DNA of 64,000 bases from Streptomyces atratus. Its GTDB lineage: Bacteria > Actinomycetota > Actinomycetes > Streptomycetales > Streptomycetaceae. A program made the translations under genes and the position numbers. Below the pieces are notes generated by a model. The model worked only from the letters and a program-made list of their open reading frames with translations. It had not been told where the DNA came from and made no database searches. Of the stretch, positions 45,075 to 54,423 are shown in pieces. The stretch spans positions 124,001 through 188,000 of the forward strand of contig NZ_FPJO01000008.1 of assembly GCF_900119365.1 (NCBI RefSeq), in the 5' to 3' direction. Positions within the stretch are counted from its first letter, which is position 1. Each line of letters starts with the position of its first letter.

Positions 45075-46346
45075 TCAGGATGCCTTTTGGTCGGCGGGCT
45101 TCTCGATCTCGGTGGTCACCCGTGCTCCTCGGAAGAGCACCGGGAGCCACAGGAGACATGCCAGCAGGGGGACCGCGGCGTAGGTGGCCATGCCCACACT
45201 GGAGCCGAACCCGTCCATGAGCGCGCCGAGGACGAGATAGCCGATGCCGATGAGCGCCGACTCCACGAATGCGATCATCGACAGCAGGCTCGCCCGGTGG
45301 CGCGACGGCACGGCCTCGTTGAACACGTTGTCCACGATCACGGCGGTGATCTCGGGAATTCCGACCAGGGCCAGGAACGCGGCGATGGTGACCCAGACAA
45401 GGCCGAGGCCGCTCAGGCCGAGCGCCACGGCGAGCGTCAGGAGAGACACCGGGACGATGACCCGATACCCGATGCGCCGGTCCGCGCGGTCCGACAGCAA
45501 TGGAGGGAGCCCGCCGGCGAAGAATCCCGCCGATATGACCACGCCGACCAATGCGGTGCCCGCTCCCTGATCGGAGAGGGTCTTCTGCGTAAAAATGATG
45601 TACGGCGTCAAAGTCGCATGCATCAATCCGGACACCACGACAAGCGTCACGAGCGCCGGCGTGGCGACCCGAAGCATCGCCCGCCATGCTGTGGCGTCGC
45701 CGTGCTCCTCCTCGGCTCCGTCCTGCTCGTCCACCGCGTCCGCGCCGCGGATCTCGGGCACCCGTGACATCAGCACCACCACGGCCAGGACGAGGCACGC
45801 CGCCGAACCGACGTAGACGACTCCCCAGGAAATCTGCTGCAGTTGGCCGCCGAAGACGATGGCGGCTCCCGAGGCGACCGTCCCGAGCATGGTGAACCGG
45901 GACTTGATCTTGACGTAGCTGGCCGTTGCACCACGACGCACGAGCAGGTCGTACAGCAGGGCGGTGTCCGAACCGGACACACATGCCATGCCCACGCCCT
46001 GCCCGATGAACAGCGCCAGGAACACCCAGTAGTTGGAGAACGCCACCTGACCGAGCAGACATCCAGCTATCAGCACCTGGCCGATCACGATGCTGGCACG
46101 CCTGCCGATTCGGTCGGCGATGACTCCCGTCGGCAACTCCGCAAGCCCGCTGACCAGGTAGAGCAGTGTCTGCAGTAGGGCCACTTGCCCGGCGGAGAAG
46201 CCTCGCTGATAAAGGAAGAGGACGAATACGCCGCGCTGGAACAGCGTGTTGGCGAGCACGGCGTATACGTAGAAGGGGCGCGTGACGCTTCGTGCTGCAT
46301 CGTCGACTGCAGCCGATCCGCCAAGGGCCTCCGTGGTGCCGGTCAT
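45075..46346 (-). CDS. MFS transporter
   Basis: A 423-residue, 12-helix major-facilitator protein. ELPTGVIADRIGRRASIVIG is motif A between TM2 and TM3, GVGMACVSGSDTALLYDLL lies in TM4-5, and a central acidic loop (AVDEQDGAEEEHGD) splits the two halves. The ATG at 46346 was chosen because the conserved sequence begins soon after (RPFYVYAVLANTLFQ). It resembles drug or small-molecule exporters, but the substrate is unknown. It sits among mobile-element remnants and may be cargo. The 46347-46587 stretch upstream shows no gene. Confidence 0.9.
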   Translation of the reverse strand: MTGTTEALGGSAAVDDAARSVTRPFYVYAVLANTLFQRGVFVLFLYQRGFSAGQVALLQTLLYLVSGLAELPTGVIADRIGRRASIVIGQVLIAGCLLGQVAFSNYWVFLALFIGQGVGMACVSGSDTALLYDLLVRRGATASYVKIKSRFTMLGTVASGAAIVFGGQLQQISWGVVYVGSAACLVLAVVVLMSRVPEIRGADAVDEQDGAEEEHGDATAWRAMLRVATPALVTLVVVSGLMHATLTPYIIFTQKTLSDQGAGTALVGVVISAGFFAGGLPPLLSDRADRRIGYRVIVPVSLLTLAVALGLSGLGLVWVTIAAFLALVGIPEITAVIVDNVFNEAVPSRHRASLLSMIAFVESALIGIGYLVLGALMDGFGSSVGMATYAAVPLLACLLWLPVLFRGARVTTEIEKPADQKAS

Positions 46347-46587
46347 GCTGCGGGCTCCCCCCTGGTGACTCCGGTGATCATTAGTGTTGGACCTCCGCCG
46401 CCGAGATGACGATGCGTCGGCGGGGACCAAGACGCGTGTCGTCGACGGAGATGAACGCCGGACCGCGCCGTGCGAGGAGCTGCGCATCAGCTCGCTCGAA
46501 CGCCTCGCCCGCCCGAGGAGCCGTGACCAGCGCTAGTCGCCGTGGCGACACGCGCGCACCCCCCGAAGGCGACCCCATCACTCTCAT

Positions 46588-46970
46588 CTAGGGGTTCACA
46601 CTATGAAAGTGCACTACCAGGTTGGGGTCCGCACTCTCATTCTGAGCTTCGGCTCTCAATCGGGTGATCTCGTAGGGGAACCAGTGAAGTCGGTATGAGG
46701 TGTATGGGGTGAAGTCCTCCAGGCTGGTGATGGATCCGATCTCGGGCGGGGGATGCGGACCACGTTGCTGCCGTAGAGCACCAGGTGTTTGACCGCTGTC
46801 AGCCTGGCGATGCTCGGCGGCAGGGTGATTACCTGCCGCCGCTCTTCCGGGCTCAGCTCGGTGAGGGGGCGGAACTCTTCGCGCCCGTCGGCGGCGGCCT
46901 CATCGACCAGCTCCAGCAGGTGTTGCCAGCCCGGGGCAGAGGTCTCCTGCCGTTCGGTGTGGAATCCGAC
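46588..46970 (-). pseudogene. Frameshifted C-terminal part of a leucine-rich-repeat-domain protein
   Basis: One frame encodes TERQETSAPGWQHLLELVDE, PLTELSPEERRQVITLPPSI and HLVLYGSNVVRIP, a Streptomyces LRR-domain family. After VRIP, near 46752, the similarity jumps to another frame (EIGSITSLEDFTPYTSYRLH, WFPYEITRLRAEAQN) and ends at a stop at 46588-46590. The N-terminal part of the gene is also missing. It is therefore a decayed gene, next to the Tn7-like remnants. Confidence 0.7.
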
Positions 46971-47071
46971 GCGGGCTCGCGGGTGCGGCCTGGACTGGTC
47001 GAAGCACGAGCAGCGTCCTGGCGGGGCCCCCGCCGCTCCGGGGCTGGATCTGATGTGTCGCCCCAGCGGGT

Positions 47072-47680
47072 TCACGTAGAGCTTCGGTTCTTCCGTGTCC
47101 GTCCTGCCCGGAGCCGGTTCACGACCGGTCCGTGCAGGCACCGCGGGTGCCGGTAGCGCGACAGCCACCGAACATTCGCCAGAAGCACCGCATCCGGCAC
47201 CCCGACCCGCTCGAAGCCCCGTCCTGCCTGGCCGCAGGCCAGGCGGGTGACCTCGAGCGCTTCCGCGTCCTTCGGCTCGATCCGTTCATCGGCGCGGACA
47301 TCGACGACCACCGCCGAGCCGTCCGTGCGGCGTACGAAGTAGTCCGGAGCGTGCCGACGCTCCCGCTCGCCGTCGTGCCAGTGCAGCCAGAACGGTTGCG
47401 AGGCGATTCCCGCCACCTCGGGATCGAAGTCCATCAGCAGAAGCCGGTCCCGCTCCAGCCACGATTCGAAACCGACGTGCTGCCCGGTCGTTGCCGCCCA
47501 GTACCAGCCGGAGAAGTGACGCTCACCGCGCGCCCAGCGAAACGGCCGTACGGCGGCCACGTCCTCGAACCGGGCCGTCACACAGTCCAGCAGCGGACGC
47601 CGCCGACGCTCGCGTACAGCATCCACGTACGACAGCTCGACGTACGGCTCCGCGAGATCCACCCCGACCGGTACGGCCAT
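47072..47680 (-). pseudogene. tnsA: TnsA-like transposase endonuclease subunit, C-terminally truncated
   Basis: About 202 residues. The TnsA N-terminal nuclease core is present: VGFESWLERDRLLLMDFDPE (Glu), SQPFWLHW, RRHAPDYFVRRTDG (Asp) and VVVDVRADE, with Arg where TnsA has the catalytic Lys. It normally cuts the 5' ends of a Tn7-like element together with TnsB. The reading frame degenerates after CLHGPVVNRLRAG, before the C-terminal TnsC-binding domain, and no tnsB or tnsC follows. The start at ATG 47680 lies 27 bases inside the repeat array that forms the element's right end. Confidence 0.8.
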
Positions 47681-47706
47681 CCAGCACCCCCAGCGCGACA
47701 CCTCGT

Positions 47707-47756
47707 ACGACTGGGTTCGCTGGCAAGGAAGCCGAAACGACTGGGTTCGCTGTCAA
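47707..47756. repeat. Right-end repeats of Tn7-like element 1
   Basis: Two 20-base copies, starting ACGACTGGGTTCGCTG, at 47707-47726 and 47737-47756 (19 of 20 identical, 30-base period). They lie between tnsA and the presumed tip GGTCA at 47778-47782. Multiple transposase-binding repeats inside each end are a hallmark of Tn7-like elements. Confidence 0.75.
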
Positions 47757-47787
47757 ACGCCTCGATTGGATGACAGCGGTCAGTGGC

Positions 47788-47826
47788 TGACCTGTTGCAG
47801 TGAAGGTTGAGCGATTCTCAGCGAAG
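47788..47826 (+). repeat. Left inverted terminal repeat of element 2
   Basis: 39 bases beginning TGACCTGTTGCAGTGAAGG, containing one degenerate and the start of a second CAGCGAAGGTTGAG unit. Its partner is 49385-49422. Confidence 0.85.
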
Positions 47827-47931
47827 GTTGAGTGATCGATCTCCGCTGGTGTGCCGAGCCACGACAGTTGGCACCTGGCCACGCTGGTTGGCATCGCCCT
47901 CGCTCATCTATGCCAAGATTCGAGGGTGGAT

Positions 47932-48792
47932 ATGACCGACGTCACGCGTGCGATCGCGGCTGCGACTTCGGTCGCCGCATCGCTCGACCTGCCAGCCAAC
48001 GATGCAATCGTTCTCCACAACTCGAACAAGCTGGCACTGCGGCTGACGCCATGCGACGTCTTTGCCCGGGTCGCCCCTGTGGGACAAGAGGTTGCACAGT
48101 TCGAAGTCGATCTCGCTCAGCGGCTCACCGAGATCGGATGCCCGGTGTGTCCCTTGGAGCCTCGGGCGGACCCGCGTGTGTACACGCGCGATGGCTTCGC
48201 AGTGACGCTGTGGACCTACTACGAGCCCGTGACACCTCACACCTCACCAGTCGACTACGCCAAGGCGCTGGAGCAGCTGCACGCCGACATGCGCAAGGTC
48301 GATGTGCCGAGCCCGAGGTTCACGGACCGGATCACGGAGGCGGAAGAAGTTGTCGCCGACCCGGATCGCTCGCCGGAGCTCACCGACGCGGACCGCGTGT
48401 TCCTCAGCGGCAGGCTGGCAAGCCTGCGACGAGCGATCGACGACCGCGGCGCCGTGGAGCAGCTGCTCCACGGCGAGCCGCATCCAGGCAATGTGCTCAG
48501 CACGAAGAACGGCCCGTTGTTCATCGACCTTGAGACGTGCTGCCGTGGACCCGTCGAGTTCGATCTCGCCCATGTTCCCGAGGCGGTCTGCGAGCACTAC
48601 CCAAGCGTTGACCAAGGGCTGCTGGACGAGTGTCGGCAGCTCGTTATCGCGATGGTCGCCGCGTGGCGTTGGGAGCTTGGCGACCAGTTTCCGAATGGGA
48701 GGCGATTCGGAGAGGAACTCCTGCGCTTGCTGCGCGAGGGTCCTCCTTGGCCGACACTCGACACAGTGACCAGGCGACTGGATGGTCTGTAG
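47932..48792 (+). CDS. Aminoglycoside-phosphotransferase-family kinase (transposon cargo)
   Basis: A 286-residue APH-fold protein. The Brenner motif reads LLHGEPHPGNVL, with Glu in place of the usual catalytic Asp of HGD. The metal-binding segment is FIDLETCCRGPVEFDLAHV (DxE). Both variants occur in a Streptomyces APH subfamily, so activity is possible but not assured. The N-lobe is recognisable (NSNKLALRLTPCDVFARVAP). ATG 47932 has GAGG six bases upstream; GTG 47926 is the alternative. It is the only intact gene of the mini-element, and could inactivate an antibiotic or phosphorylate a metabolite. Confidence 0.85.
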   Translation: MTDVTRAIAAATSVAASLDLPANDAIVLHNSNKLALRLTPCDVFARVAPVGQEVAQFEVDLAQRLTEIGCPVCPLEPRADPRVYTRDGFAVTLWTYYEPVTPHTSPVDYAKALEQLHADMRKVDVPSPRFTDRITEAEEVVADPDRSPELTDADRVFLSGRLASLRRAIDDRGAVEQLLHGEPHPGNVLSTKNGPLFIDLETCCRGPVEFDLAHVPEAVCEHYPSVDQGLLDECRQLVIAMVAAWRWELGDQFPNGRRFGEELLRLLREGPPWPTLDTVTRRLDGL

Positions 48793-48805
48793 AAATCGCC
48801 GAAGG

Positions 48806-49310
48806 TCACGTGAAAGCGGCAACGAACCAAGCGACGAGACTGTCGCCGTTGCAACCCCATGCGCGCCGGCCTCGCTGCCGCGCTGAACCATGGCGCCGGT
48901 GCCAACAAACGTGGCAGTCCTCGGCGCGGACGTCGACGATCCGGGCGCGACCGTCGGCCAGCCGTACGAAGTAGTCAGGCGCGTGCCGTCGCTTCGCGCC
49001 GCCGTCGCGCCAGTGCAACCAGAACGGCTGGGAGGCGATCCCCACCACGTCCGGGTCGAAGTCCAAAAGGATCAGCCGGTCCCGTTCCAGCCACGACTCG
49101 TAGCCCACGTGATCGCGGGTGGTCACCGCGTAGTACCAACCGGGGAAACTGCGACTGCCCTTGTTCCAGCGGAACCCGCGTACCGGTGGCACATCCTCGA
49201 AGCGGACGTTCCATCCGGCACCCAAAGCGGTGCGGCGGCGTTGTCCGCCGTCCAAGAAGTCCAGGTCGAAGGCGCTGAGTGCTTGATCGCCGTACGCGTG
49301 TAACGGGTCC
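48806..49310 (-). pseudogene. tnsA: Second TnsA-like fragment, inside element 2
   Basis: It encodes the same nuclease core as the fragment at 47072: VGYESWLERDRLILLDFDPD, SQPFWLHWRDGG, RRHAPDYFVRLADG and RIVDVRAED. The similarity stops abruptly after VRAED, and a short unrelated tail follows. No credible start codon lies at the front (the frame stays open into the terminal repeats up to 49396). It is a deletion derivative. Sequence divergence from the first tnsA shows that it comes from a different element rather than a recent duplication. Confidence 0.8.
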
Positions 49311-49384
49311 CCCCACCGTCTCCCCAGACGCCCCGGCCTCTGCGGCCACTCAACCTTCGCTGAGAAAACCCAGCGGTCACCAGA

Positions 49385-49422
49385 CTTCGCTGACAATGCT
49401 CAACCTTCGCTGCGAGAGGTCA
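49385..49422 (-). repeat. Right inverted terminal repeat of element 2
   Basis: Read inward on the minus strand it begins TGACCTCTCGCAGCGAAGG. It matches the left end at 34 of 39 aligned positions, with one gap. A further inverted CAGCGAAGGTTGAG copy lies at 49349-49362. GTGGC follows at 49423-49427. Confidence 0.85.
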
Positions 49423-49464
49423 GTGGCGCCCGCGCATGACCGTGCGACGGTGATGTACTAGAGT

Positions 49465-49482
49465 TATCTCGACATCGAGATA
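49465..49482. promoter_or_regulatory. Palindromic operator upstream of aconitase
   Basis: TATCTCGA-CA-TCGAGATA: perfect 8-base arms, about 155 bases before the acnA start. It has the size and symmetry of a MarR- or TetR-type operator. The regulator is not identifiable from the window. Confidence 0.6.
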
Positions 49483-49515
49483 TATGCCGAAGGCGCACCG
49501 CAGTCCGCCAGCCAG

Positions 49516-49545
49516 TAAGGGTTACCTAACTAAGCCTTACCTTAG
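49516..49545. promoter_or_regulatory. Tandem iron-box-like repeats upstream of aconitase
   Basis: TAAGGGTTACCTAAC (49516-49530) is followed directly by TAAGCCTTACCTTAG (49531-49545), 11 of 15 identical. Both resemble halves of the DmdR/IdeR iron box (TTAGGTTAGGCTAACCTAA). Iron control of an iron-sulfur enzyme would be sensible but is an inference. Confidence 0.4.
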
Positions 49546-49595
49546 CGGATGGTCGAGGGGCCGTAGGCGGCACCACGCGGCGCCCGGCCAAATGA

Positions 49596-52358
<2,763 letters not shown>

Positions 52359-52376
52359 CCGATCCGGCAGGGCAGC

Positions 52377-52413
52377 GGGCCGCACCTCTTCGCAGGACGA
52401 AGGGGTGCGGCCC
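52377..52413 (+). terminator. Aconitase terminator
   Basis: A 16-base-pair stem (52377-52392 with 52398-52413, one wobble) and five-base loop, followed by TTT. It lies 18 bases after the acnA stop. Confidence 0.9.
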
Positions 52414-52547
52414 TTTCCCGTACCCGCTCGCCCGGTGTTCTCGGAGCCGGGCTTCTCGCTCCGGAAAGGAGTTGACCGGTGAGGGCTCGGACCGGTCGTA
52501 TGAACCCGGCCGACAACCGTCGCCACCCCGACCCCCGGAGGGCGCTC

Positions 52548-53495
52548 ATGCGGCCGGGCAAGATGCACGCCGACGAACCGGACTTCACCGAATCCCTCGT
52601 ACACCGGCTGATCGCCTCGCAGTTCCCGGACTGGGCCGGACTGCCCGTCGAACCGGTCGTCCCCGTGGGCACGTCCCACGCCATGTACCGGCTCGGCGAG
52701 GACCTGGTGGTGCGACTGCCCCGTACGGCGGGGACGGCCGGTGAGGTGGACATGGAGCAGCGCTGGCTGCCCCGGCTCGCCCCCCGGCTGCCCGCCGCGA
52801 TCCCCGTACCGCTGGGCAGGGGTGTGCCCGCGGAGGACTATCCGTGGCACTGGTCCGTCTTCCGGTGGCTCGACGGCGCGAACCCGGTGGTCGGACAACT
52901 GGCCGAACCCGGCCTGTTCGCAACGGACCTGGCGGACTTCGTCACCGCGCTGCACCGGATCGATCCCGCCGGCGCGCCGCCCTCCTTCCGCAGCGAGCCC
53001 CTGGCGGCCCGCGACGCCTCGACGCGCGCCGCGCTCGCGGAGCTGCACGAGGCGGTGGACACCGGCGCGGCGCTCGCCGTGTGGGAGGCGGCGCTGAGCG
53101 CCTGCGCCCCGACCGGTCCGGCCGTCTGGATCCACGCGGATCTGCAACCCGGCAACCTGCTGCTCGCGAACGGACGGCTCAGCGCCGTCATCGACTTCGG
53201 CTGCATGGGGCTGGGCGATGCCGCCGTCGACCTGATCGCGGCGTGGTACCTGCTGCCGGCGCACGCGCGCGGAACCTTCCGTACCGCAGTGCACGCCGAT
53301 GACGCGGCCTGGGCGCGGGGCCGGGGCTGGGCGCTGTCGACCGCGCTCGGCGAACTGCGCTACTACCGGGAGTCGAACCCGGCCATGGCCGCGATCGCCC
53401 GGCACGTCATCCGCGAAGTCCTCACCGACGGCGAATCCGGCGGCGGATCCGGCGGCGGATCCGGCGGCAACAGCCGGGAGCAGCACGCCGTGTGA
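52548..53495 (+). CDS. Aminoglycoside-phosphotransferase-family protein
   Basis: A 315-residue APH-fold kinase with the canonical Brenner motif WIHADLQPGNLLL and metal motif AVIDFGCMGLGDAAVDL. The N-lobe is VGTSHAMYRLGEDLVVRLP. GGAGGG five bases before ATG 52548 fixes the start. The C-terminus is a Gly/Ser linker-like tail encoded by three 12-base repeats (53435-53469). The substrate is unknown; chromosomal members of this type are common in Streptomyces and are not necessarily resistance enzymes. Confidence 0.88.
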   Translation: MRPGKMHADEPDFTESLVHRLIASQFPDWAGLPVEPVVPVGTSHAMYRLGEDLVVRLPRTAGTAGEVDMEQRWLPRLAPRLPAAIPVPLGRGVPAEDYPWHWSVFRWLDGANPVVGQLAEPGLFATDLADFVTALHRIDPAGAPPSFRSEPLAARDASTRAALAELHEAVDTGAALAVWEAALSACAPTGPAVWIHADLQPGNLLLANGRLSAVIDFGCMGLGDAAVDLIAAWYLLPAHARGTFRTAVHADDAAWARGRGWALSTALGELRYYRESNPAMAAIARHVIREVLTDGESGGGSGGGSGGNSREQHAV

Positions 53496-53679
53496 CCGTT
53501 CGCGTCCCCGGCCGGTCGGTCCGTCCGGCTGGGGCATTGGACGGAATGTCGCGGACCATGCGACTGCCGTGCCCGGAAACGGGCCACCGCCCACCTCGTC
53601 GTGGGCGTGCGGAATGCGATGGTGGCCGAGCGGGTTCACAGATCTGCGGACCACGCGGAACGAACAGCACAGAGAGCGG

Positions 53680-54333
53680 ATGACACCCATGGGTGAGCTG
53701 ATCCTGATCCGGCACGGCGAGACGGAGTGGTCGAGGTCCGGGCAGCACACGAGCTACACCGATCTGCCCCTGACCCCCTTCGGGGAGCGACAGGCCCGCG
53801 CACTGGCGCCCCTGCTCACCGACCGGCGGATCGCGCTCACCCTCGTCAGCCCCGCCGTACGCGCCCGGCGCACCGCCGAGCTCGCCGGGCTCGCCGCCCC
53901 CCGCATCGCGCCCGAGCTGCGTGAATGGGACTACGGCGGCTACGAAGGGGTGACCACCGACGAGATCCGCCGCACCCGCCCCGAGTGGAACCTCTGGACC
54001 GACGGAGTCGCCACCGGCCCCGAGGCGCACCCCGGTGAAACCCCCGCCGAGGTCGGCGCCCGCGCCGACCGGGTGCTGGCCGAGGTCGCGGAGGCGGCGA
54101 GCCATGACGCGGACGAGGACATCGCGCTCGTCGCCCACTCCCACTTCCTGCGCGTGCTCACCGCCCGTTACCTCGGTCTGACCCCGGCCGAGGGCACACT
54201 GTTCCAGCTCGCCACGGGCGCCGTCTCCCGGCTCGGCACCGAGCACGGCAAGCCGGTCATCACGGCATGGAATGTGACATTGCCCGAGAGCCTGCTCCCC
54301 CAGGCCGTTCCGGAGACCCCCGAACACGACTGA
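53680..54333 (+). CDS. Histidine phosphatase family protein
   Basis: A 217-residue phosphoglycerate-mutase-like phosphatase. The phospho-accepting His is in LILIRHGETEWSRSGQHTS, the second His in VAHSHFLRVLTARY, with REWDYGGYEGVTTDEI and SPAVRARRTAEL between. The SGQHTSYTDLPLTPFGE segment is typical of the actinobacterial acid phosphatase/fructose-bisphosphatase-like branch. ATG 53680 with GAGAG upstream was used; ATG 53689 (MGELILIRHG) is equally possible. The physiological substrate is unknown. Confidence 0.9.
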   Translation: MTPMGELILIRHGETEWSRSGQHTSYTDLPLTPFGERQARALAPLLTDRRIALTLVSPAVRARRTAELAGLAAPRIAPELREWDYGGYEGVTTDEIRRTRPEWNLWTDGVATGPEAHPGETPAEVGARADRVLAEVAEAASHDADEDIALVAHSHFLRVLTARYLGLTPAEGTLFQLATGAVSRLGTEHGKPVITAWNVTLPESLLPQAVPETPEHD

Positions 54334-54361
54334 GCGGGAGCCACGCCGCCCCGTGAGCGGA

Positions 54362-54400
54362 CCGACGGCCGGCACCCCGGGGCGGGGTACCGGCCGTCGG
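54362..54400. terminator. Bidirectional terminator between convergent genes
   Basis: An 18-base stem (54362-54379 with 54383-54400, one mismatch) between the histidine phosphatase and the oppositely oriented mannosidase. Confidence 0.8.
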
Positions 54401-54423
54401 CATGACACAGGTGGAACAGCGGG

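Larger units (their letters stand above)
47788..49422. mobile_element. Complete 1.6-kb Tn7-like mini-element (element 2) with 5-bp target duplication
   Basis: The element begins TGACCT and ends AGGTCA. The first 39 bases and the inverted last 38 match at 34 of 39 aligned positions. Inside each end are further copies of CAGCGAAGGTTGAG (47819-47832 left; 49399-49412 and 49349-49362 right, inverted). The flanking pentamers are identical: GTGGC at 47783-47787 and at 49423-49427. A 5-bp duplication, sub-terminal repeats and a tnsA fragment reading inward from the right end define a Tn7-like element. It carries only a phosphotransferase gene and the broken tnsA, so it cannot move by itself. Confidence 0.85.

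Noticed and set aside
47783..47787. Integrase-type attachment site at the accessory region
   Set aside because: No integrase gene or tRNA gene is present; the 5-bp duplication and end structure fit a DDE/Tn7-like mechanism instead.
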